Shown here: piece by piece, positions 16,486 to 25,201 of the stretch
Position numbering within the stretch: position 1 is the first letter of the stretch
Layout: each line of letters begins with the position of its first letter
The notes under the pieces: generated by a model
Told to the model about the DNA's origin: nothing
The model's input: only the letters and a program-made list of their open reading frames with translations
Database searches by the model: none
Program-made: the position numbers and the translations under genes
Assembly: GCF_017298635.1 (NCBI RefSeq)
Contig: NZ_CP071182.1
Coordinates: 1,612,001-1,676,000 of the forward strand
DNA length: 64,000 bases
Reading direction: 5' to 3'
From: Paenalicyclobacillus mengziensis
GTDB lineage: Bacteria; Bacillota; Bacilli; Alicyclobacillales; Alicyclobacillaceae

Positions 16486-18153
16486 ATGGTTGAACCACGC
16501 AGCAAGAAACAAATTCGGCTCGTCGTACACGGAATGACTTGTGATGACTGTGAAAGACACGTTTCCCATGCGCTACAAAGTGTAGGGGCTGAAAATATAT
16601 CGGCCAGTTTTCGCAGAAATGAGGCTACGTTCGAACTCGGAGACCTGAATCGACTGGATGCCGCCAAACAGGCGATTGTGGATACAGGGTACAAGCCTGG
16701 CGACGCTATCATCCTTAGTGATTCTAAGCCCAGCGTTCGACATGAAATGGATGGGAACTTCGACTACGACTTACTTATTATCGGATCGGGCGGTTCAGCG
16801 TTCTCTGCCGCCATTGAAGCAACGTCCTATGGTGCCAAAGTAGCCATGGTGGAGCGAGGTACTATCGGTGGAACATGCGTCAACATTGGTTGTGTTCCCT
16901 CCAAGAACATGCTTAGAGCTGCTGAAATCAATCATCTGGCAACACACAATCCGTTCCAGGGGCTCAATACATCTGCCGGGCCAGTGGAATTGGCGAAACT
17001 TATCGACCGTAAAGATGAGTTGGTTGGAGAACTCCGCCAACATAAGTATGTTGACCTGATTGAAGAATACGGTTTTGACCTCATTCAAGGTGAAGCTCGT
17101 TTTGTCGATGAGGAGACCGTCGAAGTGGATGGACAAAAGATTACGGCTCGGAACTTCCTGATTTCAACCGGAGCATCACCGGCTGTTCCCAATATCCCAG
17201 GATTGAAGGATGTTGACTATCTGGTCAGCACAACGGCACTTGAGCTGAAGAATCTTCCTAAGCGTTTAGCAGTCATTGGTTCTGGATATATCGCTATGGA
17301 GCTTGGCCAGATGTTTCACAATCTCGGTGCGGAAGTTACCCTCATGCAACGGAGTGCTCGTGTACTGAAATCGTATGATCCGGAAGTGTCGGAAGCGGTC
17401 ACCACGGCGTTGACAGAGCAGGGGATGAGCATCATCACCGGTGCGACATTCCATCGAGTCGAGCAGGACGGGGACATCAAGCGAGTTCATCTCACGGTCA
17501 ATGGACAGGAGCGAGTCGTCGAAGCGGAAGCCCTACTCGTTGCAACAGGTCGGAAACCGAATACTGCAGCGCTCAATCTGAATGTAGCAGGTGTAAAAAC
17601 GGGTGACCGTGGGGAGGTTCTGGTGAATGAATATCTCCGCACGAGCAATCATCGCATCTACGCCGCAGGGGATGTGACGATGGGGCCGCAGTTTGTCTAT
17701 GTAGCAGCGTATGAGGGTGCAATTGTATCCAAGAACGCTCTAGCCGGAAACGAAGCAAAGGTCGATTTGAGAGTTGTGCCTGGTGTGACCTTTACGAACC
17801 CCGCAATTGCAACAGTTGGTCTTACAGAGGAGCAGGCGAAATCCAGTGGATACGAGGTCTTGACTTCCGTGCTACCGCTTGAAGCAGTACCTCGGGCTTT
17901 AGTCAATCGAGAGACAACCGGCGTATTCAAACTCGTAGCAGATGCAAAGACCCGGAAGATACTTGGGGCGCATGTGGTAGCTGAAAATGCTGGGGACGTG
18001 ATCTATGCGGCTGTCTTAGCCGTCAAATTTGGCCTAACCATAGAGGACATCAGATCGACGTTGGCTCCATATTTGACAATGGCCGAAGGTTTGAAACTAG
18101 CGACGCTCACGTTTGACAAAGACGTTTCAAAACTTTCATGTTGTGCAGGATGA
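16486..18153 (+). CDS. merA: Mercuric reductase with N-terminal heavy-metal-binding domain
   Basis: The 555-residue flavoprotein begins with an HMA domain (GMTCDDC, Cys19 and Cys22), then has FAD-binding [10 protein letters not shown]. The catalytic pair is Cys131 and Cys136 in [12 protein letters not shown], followed by the NADPH Rossmann segment and the dimer domain. It ends in Cys552-Cys553 in LSCCAG, the pair that delivers Hg(II) to the active site of the partner subunit. It reduces Hg(II) to volatile Hg(0) with NADPH. ATG 16486 follows the ribosome site GGAGG. It closes the mer operon. Confidence 0.97.
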   Translation: MVEPRSKKQIRLVVHGMTCDDCERHVSHALQSVGAENISASFRRNEATFELGDLNRLDAAKQAIVDTGYKPGDAIILSDSKPSVRHEMDGNFDYDLLIIGSGGSAFSAAIEATSYGAKVAMVERGTIGGTCVNIGCVPSKNMLRAAEINHLATHNPFQGLNTSAGPVELAKLIDRKDELVGELRQHKYVDLIEEYGFDLIQGEARFVDEETVEVDGQKITARNFLISTGASPAVPNIPGLKDVDYLVSTTALELKNLPKRLAVIGSGYIAMELGQMFHNLGAEVTLMQRSARVLKSYDPEVSEAVTTALTEQGMSIITGATFHRVEQDGDIKRVHLTVNGQERVVEAEALLVATGRKPNTAALNLNVAGVKTGDRGEVLVNEYLRTSNHRIYAAGDVTMGPQFVYVAAYEGAIVSKNALAGNEAKVDLRVVPGVTFTNPAIATVGLTEEQAKSSGYEVLTSVLPLEAVPRALVNRETTGVFKLVADAKTRKILGAHVVAENAGDVIYAAVLAVKFGLTIEDIRSTLAPYLTMAEGLKLATLTFDKDVSKLSCCAG

Positions 18154-18201
18154 CTTTATATGTACATGTCAATTCGACGGATATAGTGTTCTAAAACCTA
18201 T

Positions 18202-18232
18202 TTGACGAGTTGATAGACACCATATATAGTGC
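18202..18232 (+). promoter_or_regulatory. nrdAB promoter with NrdR-box-like site
   Basis: TTGACG (18202-18207) and TATAGT (18225-18230) have 17-base spacing. The 16-base site ACACCATATATAGTGC (18217-18232) overlies the -10 and matches the NrdR box consensus at 14 of 16 places by my count. A half-match ATAGTG (18183-18188) lies 43 bases upstream, near four helical turns. NrdR represses nrd genes in response to the dATP/ATP state. Confidence 0.66.
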
Positions 18233-18258
18233 TAGAATGACAACACAACTTCATCAGT

Positions 18259-18431
18259 GAACATGGTGCCCACTCTTCTGTGGGTGAAAAGGGAATCCAG
18301 TGAAAGTCTGGAGCGGTCCTCGCCACGGTAAGGTACGATGCAAGACTCAGGTGTCCAAACACCGGCCACTCGATGCATTCGGGGAAGGTGAGTCTTTGCA
18401 AATGAGTCCAAGTCCGGAGACCTGCCATGTT
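18259..18431 (+). promoter_or_regulatory. Cobalamin (AdoCbl) riboswitch
   Basis: P1 closes by AACATGG (18260-18266) with CCATGTT (18425-18431). The core has GGTGCC, GGGAATCCAGTGAAAGTC, GGAGCGGTCCTCGCCACGGTA and the B12 box AAGTCCGGAGACCTGCC in the canonical order. Ligand binding in this class shuts off downstream genes. It precedes a terminator and the class Ia ribonucleotide reductase genes, which do not need B12. Confidence 0.96.
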
Positions 18432-18521
18432 TGCAAAAGCAAGTGTACCCACGAGGAGATGGGTAGGGCTTTGGAAACGATATGGTTCAGGTTCCCTCAG
18501 AATCTGTATTCGTGACTATGA

Positions 18522-18556
18522 GCACTCTGTCCCTCGATGGGCAGGGTGTTTTTTGC
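18522..18556 (+). terminator. Riboswitch-controlled terminator before nrdA
   Basis: CACTCTG.TCCC (from 18523) pairs with GGG.CAGGGTG (to about 18549) with one G-T pair and a bulge, followed by a T6 run. It lies between the cobalamin aptamer and nrdA, the expected place for the expression platform. Confidence 0.8.
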
Positions 18557-18582
18557 TGTCACGCATAGGGAGGGGTTTTACT

Positions 18583-20859
18583 GTGAGTATCAAAGAAAGC
18601 ACTGTGTTGGAGAGGTCACGTCAAGTAGGTACAAGTCATGGGGATTGGTGGATGTCATTTGAATCAGGGGATGTATTGCGGGTGCTTGAGTTTGCCTGCG
18701 ACGGGTTGGATGGTTGTAACCCGAATAAATTACTGACCATCGTGAATACCCAGGTGAGGGCAGGAATGTCGTCAGAGGAACTTATGAGGACGGTCACTCA
18801 AGCCACAGTGGAACAAACGTCGGTAGAAGAACCCAACTGGCAATATGCTGCGGCTCGACTTCTGCTGATGGATGTCTATCAACAGGGAAGTGGTCATCGA
18901 GGACAAAATGGCTCTGTTTATACCGGATTTCAGAAATTGATCGATGGGCTCGAGCAGATTGGACGCTATGGAGGATATATTTTAGAGCGGTACTCCAAAG
19001 AAGAAATTGACGAACTTGAGCAGTACATAAAGCCGGAGCGGGACCTTCTCTTCAATTATGTAGGATTAAAGCAACTCATGGATCGCTACGTGATTCGAGG
19101 AGAGAACGGAGAGGTTCTTGAGTTGCCTCAAGAGTTGTTCATGGGTGTCGCCATGCATCTGGCAATGAATGAAACGGATAGGGTTGAGCGTGCAAAGCAG
19201 TTCTATGATGTGCTTTCAAAGCTCGAAGCAACGGTTGCTACGCCAACCCTAAGCAATGCTCGCAAACCATTCCATCAGTTGAGTTCCTGCTTTATCGATA
19301 TGCCGGAGGACGACCTCGTCAGCATCTACGAAACGGATAAGGCCTTTGCCCGTGTATCGAAGTTCGGCGGAGGGATGGGGATCTACGTTGGGAAGATTCG
19401 AGCACGGGGTTCAGCTATCAGAAACCACAAGGGAGCCAGTGGCGGAGTCATTCCATGGGTACGGAATTACAACAACACAGCGGTGAGTTGCAACCAACTC
19501 GGTGTGCGCAGTGGTGCCGTCGCTGTATATCTCGATGTTTGGCATAAGGACATTCAAGATTTCCTGCAACTCAAGACGAACAATGGAGATGAGCGTCTCA
19601 AGGCACACGATATCTTCCCAGGCGTGTGTATTCCTGATGAGTTTATGCGGCGTGTCGAGTCACGTGGCAGTTGGTATCTTTTCTGTCCCTATGAGGTAGA
19701 AAAAGCCATGGGATTCCGCTTGGAAGATGCATGGGGTGAAGAGTTCGAACGACGTTATCAAGCGTGCGTTGATAATTCTGAACTTGACCGAATCGAAATA
19801 CCAGCGATTGAAATCATGAAGAGAATCCTCCAGTCCGCCTTTGAGACAGGGACTCCGTTCGTGTTTTTCCGTGATACGGCGAACAGGATGAACCCCAATA
19901 ATCATACGGGCATGATTTACTGCAGCAATCTTTGTACCGAAATCATGCAGAACATGAAGCCCATGCAGATGACAGAAGAAACTGGCGAGGATGGCAATAT
20001 CGTGATTCGCTACAAACCTGGTGAGTTTGTCGTCTGTAATCTCTCCTCGCTTAATCTTGGCCGATGTGAGTCTCGAGAGGATATTGAACGGATCGTGGGA
20101 ACTCAAATTCGAGGCATGGACAACGTGATTGACTTGAACTACTACTCAGTAAAACAGGCTGAGGTGACCAACCGGCAATATCGTGCGATTGGACTCGGCA
20201 TTAGTGGGTATCATCAGTACCTCGCCCAAAACAAGGTTCTTTGGGAGTCTGAGGACCACCTAAGTCACGTAGACGAGCTGTTTGAATGGATCAACTTCTT
20301 CGCTATCAAGTCCTCCATGGAACTGGCCAAAGAGAAGGGCGCTTATTCACTGTTTGAAGGATCCGATTGGCACACAGGGGCGTACTTTGACCTTCGTGGC
20401 TACCACAGTCGACCAAAAGGACCGGATTGGGACTGGATTCGACATGAGGTACAGAGGCACGGCTTACGGAATGCATACCTGTTTGCCATTGCTCCGACAA
20501 GTAGTACGAGCTTGATTGCAGGGAGTACGGCGGGCATCGATCCTGTATTTGCTCGATTCTTTATGGAGGAAAAAAAGAACGGGGTCGTTCCGCAGACGGC
20601 ACCGAATCTCAACTCGGAGACATTTTGGTACTACAAAGAGGCGCATACCATCAATCAATCATGGAGTATTCGAGCTGCGGCTGTCAGACAGCGGCACATC
20701 GACCAGTCACAATCATTTAATCTATATATTACGCCAGATATTCCAGTACGGGACTTCTTAAACCTGTATATGAAAGCATGGAAATCCGGCTTGAAAACCG
20801 TTTACTACGTACGGAACAAGTCACTTGAAGTTGCTGAATGTGTAGCTTGTTCTTCGTGA
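18583..20859 (+). CDS. nrdA: Class Ia ribonucleotide reductase, large subunit
   Basis: With start GTG 18583 (ribosome site AGGGAGGGG) the protein has 758 residues. Active-site residues are Cys236 (SSCF), Asn449-Cys451-Glu453 (SNLCTEI) and the second redox cysteine Cys485 (VCNLSSLNL). The C-terminal CVAC pair (Cys753, Cys756) relays electrons from thioredoxin. There is no N-terminal ATP-cone of usual length; about 80 N-terminal residues resemble a diverged or shortened one. It reduces ribonucleoside diphosphates with NrdB. An upstream open frame runs through the riboswitch and is not coding. Expression is predicted to be off when cobalamin is plentiful, so that a B12-dependent enzyme elsewhere can take over. 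Confidence 0.95.
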   Translation: MSIKESTVLERSRQVGTSHGDWWMSFESGDVLRVLEFACDGLDGCNPNKLLTIVNTQVRAGMSSEELMRTVTQATVEQTSVEEPNWQYAAARLLLMDVYQQGSGHRGQNGSVYTGFQKLIDGLEQIGRYGGYILERYSKEEIDELEQYIKPERDLLFNYVGLKQLMDRYVIRGENGEVLELPQELFMGVAMHLAMNETDRVERAKQFYDVLSKLEATVATPTLSNARKPFHQLSSCFIDMPEDDLVSIYETDKAFARVSKFGGGMGIYVGKIRARGSAIRNHKGASGGVIPWVRNYNNTAVSCNQLGVRSGAVAVYLDVWHKDIQDFLQLKTNNGDERLKAHDIFPGVCIPDEFMRRVESRGSWYLFCPYEVEKAMGFRLEDAWGEEFERRYQACVDNSELDRIEIPAIEIMKRILQSAFETGTPFVFFRDTANRMNPNNHTGMIYCSNLCTEIMQNMKPMQMTEETGEDGNIVIRYKPGEFVVCNLSSLNLGRCESREDIERIVGTQIRGMDNVIDLNYYSVKQAEVTNRQYRAIGLGISGYHQYLAQNKVLWESEDHLSHVDELFEWINFFAIKSSMELAKEKGAYSLFEGSDWHTGAYFDLRGYHSRPKGPDWDWIRHEVQRHGLRNAYLFAIAPTSSTSLIAGSTAGIDPVFARFFMEEKKNGVVPQTAPNLNSETFWYYKEAHTINQSWSIRAAAVRQRHIDQSQSFNLYITPDIPVRDFLNLYMKAWKSGLKTVYYVRNKSLEVAECVACSS

Positions 20860-20903
20860 GTGGCGAAATTGGTGAAGTGAACAATACGAAAGGATGGATT
20901 TAA

Positions 20904-21941
20904 TTGGAGTTGCAGAGAACAAAGCTGTTTAACGAAACTGGCGACCGGGATTGGGGGAACCGGCGGATCATTGGAGGCAATACCACAAACCTGATCGAAC
21001 TGAATAATGTGAAATACGACTGGGCTTATCGTATGTATCGTGCGATGATGGGCAACTTCTGGATTCCAGAGGAAATCCCGCTCGCAGACGATGCACGGCA
21101 GTACGCAACACTCTCGGAGCATGAGCGCCGTAGCTTCAACAAGATTCTCTCGTTTCTGATCTTCTTGGACAGTATTCAGACCCACAACTTGCCGAACGTC
21201 AACGAATACATTACGGCGCCTGAAGTGAATCTGTGCCTGACGGTTCATGCCTTTCAAGAAGCAGTTCACTCTCAATCATATGGGTACATTTTAGATTCAG
21301 TTGTGAGTGCCGACGTGAGAGATGCGATTTACAACGAATGGCGCACGGATGAACATCTACTGAAACGGAATCAATTCATCACGGATCGGTATGAAGAATT
21401 TGTTAACGATCCGAGTGACGAAAACCTTGTGAAAACTGTGATGGCAAATTTTATCCTGGAGGGCGTGTACTTCTACTCAGGTTTCAGTTTCTTCTTTGCG
21501 CTTGGACGACAGGGAAAAATGCTGGGAACGGTATCCGAGATCAAATACATCCAACGAGATGAATTAACTCATCTGGCGCTCTTTCGGCAAATTTTCCATG
21601 AGATAGCAAGAGAAAACCCGCACTTGATGACGCCGAAACTTCTTGAGGAACTGCGGGAAATGATGGCTCAGGCGGTGGAGCACGAAATTACTTGGGGCCA
21701 GTACGTAACAGATGGGCAGATTCCCGGACTGACCAACGAAGTCATCGCAAGATACATTCAATATCTGGCAAATCTTCGGCTCAAGTCGCTGGACATGGCT
21801 CCACTGTTCCCGCAAATCACGGCACACCCAATGCCGTGGGTTGACCAGTTTGCGGCAATGAACTCGATGAAAACAGATTTCTTTGAACAGAAGGTGACCA
21901 ACTACACCAAGTCAGCTAACTTGAAGTGGGATGATCTATAA
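20904..21941 (+). CDS. nrdB: Class Ia ribonucleotide reductase, small subunit
   Basis: The 345-residue ferritin-like protein has ligands Asp89, Glu119, His122, Glu186, Glu220 and His223, and the radical tyrosine Tyr126 in HSQSYGYI. It therefore belongs to the Tyr-radical di-metal type. It generates the radical used by NrdA. TTG 20904 has the ribosome site AAAGGATGG. It lies 44 bases after nrdA, shares its transcript and is followed by a terminator. No nrdI or thioredoxin gene is next to it, unlike class Ib loci. Confidence 0.95.
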   Translation: MELQRTKLFNETGDRDWGNRRIIGGNTTNLIELNNVKYDWAYRMYRAMMGNFWIPEEIPLADDARQYATLSEHERRSFNKILSFLIFLDSIQTHNLPNVNEYITAPEVNLCLTVHAFQEAVHSQSYGYILDSVVSADVRDAIYNEWRTDEHLLKRNQFITDRYEEFVNDPSDENLVKTVMANFILEGVYFYSGFSFFFALGRQGKMLGTVSEIKYIQRDELTHLALFRQIFHEIARENPHLMTPKLLEELREMMAQAVEHEITWGQYVTDGQIPGLTNEVIARYIQYLANLRLKSLDMAPLFPQITAHPMPWVDQFAAMNSMKTDFFEQKVTNYTKSANLKWDDL

Positions 21942-22085
21942 TCTGGAATACTGTCTGCCAATAATGCGTCATGACCCTTAGAGGAAAGCTGTCACACATG
22001 TTGTTTCTCTGTTCATGCCAGATTTCGGAAAGGCTTTTATGAACCGACTCAGCACAACATAGACCGATCCATTATAGGGTATGAC

Positions 22086-22127
22086 CCCCACCGCCAAACA
22101 ATACAGCCCTCCATGGCGGTGGGGTTT
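22086..22127 (+). terminator. Terminator after nrdB
   Basis: CCCCACCGCC (22086-22095) pairs perfectly with GGCGGTGGGG (22115-22124), followed by TTT. The T run is short but the stem is very stable. Confidence 0.8.
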
Positions 22128-22147
22128 GCTCGTGTATCCGATGAATA

Positions 22148-22549
22148 ATGGACTCTTATCCAGGTACGCAAGCACCCCTAACGGACATATCCTATGCATT
22201 GAAAATTCCAGAAGGGGTGCGAGTCATGGCAAAGTGTCCAGACGTGGTTACGGGGAGTGTAGAGATTCCAGGGGAGGATTATATTTTAATCCAGGAAACG
22301 GTGGATCGGGGACGAAATCTTTGGAGGTTGGATCCCGCTCGTACTGCGCAAGTCGTTGGTAAGCTCTTTGGATTAGAGGAAACGGATAAGTACACACTGA
22401 TACAGAGGTACTACGACCCAGGATCAGGTTTACAACACGCAACGGTTCGGGTGAAGCATGGTTCATGTACGTATATATTGGAGTTGTATCAACCAGTTAA
22501 ACAGGGATCGAAGGGAATTTGGGTTCTTCAGAGTATTACTCCCTTGTAA
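22148..22549 (+). CDS. Hypothetical protein, 107-133 residues
   Basis: I do not recognise this protein. The frame from ATG 22148 gives 133 residues, but the better-supported start is ATG 22226, behind AGAAGGGGTG, giving 107 residues (MAKCPDVVTGSVEIPG). The sequence alternates short beta-prone segments (YILIQETV, TYILELYQPV, IWVLQS) and has no signal peptide or membrane helix. It lies just after the nrdB terminator and converges with gerC, so it is probably monocistronic. Confidence 0.45.
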   Translation: MDSYPGTQAPLTDISYALKIPEGVRVMAKCPDVVTGSVEIPGEDYILIQETVDRGRNLWRLDPARTAQVVGKLFGLEETDKYTLIQRYYDPGSGLQHATVRVKHGSCTYILELYQPVKQGSKGIWVLQSITPL

Positions 22550-22915
22550 TATGCCGCTTCTCTGATAATGCACACTGGACTTATACACAGGATATCCACA
22601 AATATCGGTTGACAACTTTCTGCCTCTTGTGAAAATGGACTAGATAGTCTGTTGATCCGGTTCTGATATACCAGCGATGAAAGCCGGTGAATTCGTGATC
22701 CATTTGCGTCGAAGGCATGCAAACAGCGGTGGGAGCCCCTTGAGTCTTCCGTTGCCATTGATTGATTTTTCATATACGATTCGGTGGCCCTCTCGTTGCG
22801 CTACCGTATTCGAATGGTAATCGTCCCAGGAGCCCTATACACACCCTGTTGCGATGACCTGTGGACGGTTTTTCTGGTTTCGGAGTCTTGATACGTTCCG
22901 GTGTAGAAAATGCAA
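22550..22915. other. Intergenic region with two DnaA-box-like sites
   Basis: TTATACACA (22581-22589) and ATATCCACA (22592-22600) each differ by one base from the DnaA box and lie 11 bases apart. The rest has no gene I can support; a minus-strand frame ending at 22528 has no ribosome site. The last 115 bases are the 3' side of gerC. Confidence 0.4.
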
Positions 22916-24094
22916 TTATAGTGTGGATGTCTTTGGGTTAAAGTGGATATCTTTGTATGTCTGCAAAAAATCAAGTTGAACTTGAACCTGGACCGTGGTC
23001 TGAATGTGCGGGAAAGTTTCGCTCCACCATGTATCACCTTTCCACACTTTGGGCGAAAAACGATACAACTGTCGCCCCACTCCCAAAGAGTCTGAATTCA
23101 ATTGCCGGCACTGTTTGATGCTGGATTGAACCATCGTCTCAACTTCGGATTGGACTTGCTGGATCAATGCTTTTAGCTCCTTTTGATTGGTTGTCTTCAC
23201 GCAAGTACCGCCTTCAATCCAACCGTTCAACCGGATGACGATTGTAGCTCGTGGTTGGCCATCTTTCCCCTTGGACGCACGGATCCGACTTTTCACAGAC
23301 TTCACGTCAACAATGAATTGCCCTGGTTGCTCCTTTGAACAACGAAAAGTCAGGGGTGATTTAGGGAACTGATTTTCGATAAATTGCCACCCTACCGCTT
23401 GTTTCTGATTCAGTCCCCCAACAAACTTGTCTTCGGAGAAGACGGCGAAGCCTTCAATTGCAGGTGCAGACAGTGCCTTATCCCCTTCTCCGATCCATAT
23501 CGCAAAGGGTTCAACTCCTGGAGTCACCAATCTTTGATGGAATCCCCCCAATGTCGCTTGATATGGTCGAGTTAGGAGCAGCCTATTTTCAAAGAAGTTT
23601 GAGAGATATGTGGATGGAATAGAGTCCAACAACGGCGTATAGTGCAAGACATTTTCGGCTGGATTTTTCGATATAAAAAGCCACGTTTCTCTGGATGCCA
23701 TACGGGCTTGCAACAGTGGAGTAACGAAAGCCATTACGCCATCTTGTGCCACGCATTGATTGACGACAAGCCCACGTACGTGCCCAAAGAAGAGTGTGCG
23801 GTCAATGCTGAGTTGAATTTTGCGGATTGCATCAATGACATCAACACCATTCCTGCTTACGACTACAGTATTTTCGTCTCCTGACCCCGTTGAAGCTTCA
23901 GGCGAGGAACCGAATTTTTGCGGACGGGCTATTTGTAAACTCACCGTCACGTTATGATCGCCTTGTTGACTTGGGTCGACTCCAATCATGAGCACAATGG
24001 CCCGCTTCTGTAGTTCAACCCCATCCCAACAACCTGATAACAAAAAGATCAGTGCAACCGCAAGAACCAATTTGATAAAGCGATGACGGCTCAC
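22916..24094 (-). CDS. gerC: Spore germination lipoprotein, GerC family
   Basis: With start GTG 24094, overlapping the stop of the B gene (GTGA), the protein has 392 residues. It begins with a lipoprotein signal whose lipobox is LLSGC and continues as WDGVELQKRAIVLMIGVD, the usual GerC opening. The three-domain GerC body follows, ending in a typical QVQVQLDFLQTYKDIH strand. GerC is the outer-leaflet lipoprotein of the nutrient germinant receptor in the spore inner membrane. Frame open upstream of the GTG lies inside gerB. The symbol denotes the family, since germinant specificity cannot be read. Confidence 0.93.
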   Translation of the reverse strand: MSRHRFIKLVLAVALIFLLSGCWDGVELQKRAIVLMIGVDPSQQGDHNVTVSLQIARPQKFGSSPEASTGSGDENTVVVSRNGVDVIDAIRKIQLSIDRTLFFGHVRGLVVNQCVAQDGVMAFVTPLLQARMASRETWLFISKNPAENVLHYTPLLDSIPSTYLSNFFENRLLLTRPYQATLGGFHQRLVTPGVEPFAIWIGEGDKALSAPAIEGFAVFSEDKFVGGLNQKQAVGWQFIENQFPKSPLTFRCSKEQPGQFIVDVKSVKSRIRASKGKDGQPRATIVIRLNGWIEGGTCVKTTNQKELKALIQQVQSEVETMVQSSIKQCRQLNSDSLGVGRQLYRFSPKVWKGDTWWSETFPHIQTTVQVQVQLDFLQTYKDIHFNPKTSTL

Positions 24095-25197
24095 TTTTTG
24101 ACATGCCTTTCTACAGTCTGCAATCGTTGTTTGACGAGCATAACGGGCAAGGAACCAACGAGGATTACCTCCAAAGTTCTCATCATAGTTTCGCAAACGT
24201 CACTTACAAATTCAAAGTTGCTTGGTATGAATACAAATGTCAGCATCGACACAACCACGAAGATTAGGGCAATCCGTTTTCTTGACGGTATGTACCGTGA
24301 CAACACATGATAAGCGCCATATGCATAGAGGTTCACTGCCGACATAACCGCAACTGATACGGGCATCAGAAAAACTAAGTCGAGACGTTCCAACAGCGGA
24401 CCCGTCATTTTTTGAATTCGTACCGCCTCTAATACTGGGTAATGCAGTGTAGAAGCCTCGAACGACCCAAATACAGTTAATACGACAAGCAGATTCAATG
24501 CATTCAATAATACGATACCTACACCAGCAAAGAGAACAGCCCGCATTGTCCCCCGATAAGACACTCTGAGTTGAATGAACAGCGGGATATAGACGACAAG
24601 AAGAATCAGCCCTTGTAACAGGTCCATGACTGCCTTCAGAGGATCGACAGTCCATAATGACGGGGGTGCGGTTATCGGCAGCAAATTCCTAAAATCCGCA
24701 CTTCGTAGGCTGATGAATAGTAACACCACCGCTAAAAAGAGAGCCGGAACAAGTAACACAGTTTGAAAACGGAATAACGATTCGTAGCCTGCATAAAGAA
24801 GCTGAAGGGGAACTGATAATGCGAATAACACCAATGCAATCTTCGGTGTGTAAGGGAGTGTGGAATAATGAATCAAATCGAGACCAGTCAAGAACGCTTT
24901 GCTCGCCCCCAGGATGAGAAACCCAATCAAAATGAAATTAAGAACCCATCCCAATATACGACCGAAAAACGCATCAAACAACGTACATCCAATACATTCG
25001 TTGTTCGAAATACGCTTCGAAATGTTCAGTATAATCAACCCTGTGGAGAATAACAGAATTGTATACAGAGAGAGCACTAGCCAGACCGCTGTATGGAACT
25101 GAGCCGTCCACTGGGGTATCCATTCCATTGTCCCTGTTCCCAGTAATGACTCAAACAATAAACCTATCAGTACATTTGCATTCGCATTCCTGATCAT
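24091..25197 (-). CDS. gerB: Spore germination receptor membrane subunit, GerB family
   Basis: The 368-residue protein has about ten membrane helices and fits the APC-superfamily GerB subunits. It includes GYESLFRFQTVLLVPALFLAVV and the C-terminal WEVSM-like region. The gene follows gerA by 4 bases and overlaps gerC, making a standard gerABC operon expressed in the forespore. GerB subunits are thought to bind the germinant. The start ATG 25197 (MIRNANANVLIG) fits the family, whose N-terminus is short. Confidence 0.92.
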   Translation of the reverse strand: MIRNANANVLIGLLFESLLGTGTMEWIPQWTAQFHTAVWLVLSLYTILLFSTGLIILNISKRISNNECIGCTLFDAFFGRILGWVLNFILIGFLILGASKAFLTGLDLIHYSTLPYTPKIALVLFALSVPLQLLYAGYESLFRFQTVLLVPALFLAVVLLFISLRSADFRNLLPITAPPSLWTVDPLKAVMDLLQGLILLVVYIPLFIQLRVSYRGTMRAVLFAGVGIVLLNALNLLVVLTVFGSFEASTLHYPVLEAVRIQKMTGPLLERLDLVFLMPVSVAVMSAVNLYAYGAYHVLSRYIPSRKRIALIFVVVSMLTFVFIPSNFEFVSDVCETMMRTLEVILVGSLPVMLVKQRLQTVERHVKK

Positions 25198-25201
25198 CTA
25201 C

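Noticed and set aside
18427..18582. In-frame upstream extension of nrdA through the riboswitch region
   Set aside because: It overlaps the B12 box, P1 and terminator, has no ribosome site, and the NrdA-like sequence only begins after GTG 18583.
22528..22773. Minus-strand frame beginning MKNQSMATED
   Set aside because: Overlaps the 3' end of the gene at 22148-22549, lacks a ribosome site, and has a low-complexity, shadow-like composition.
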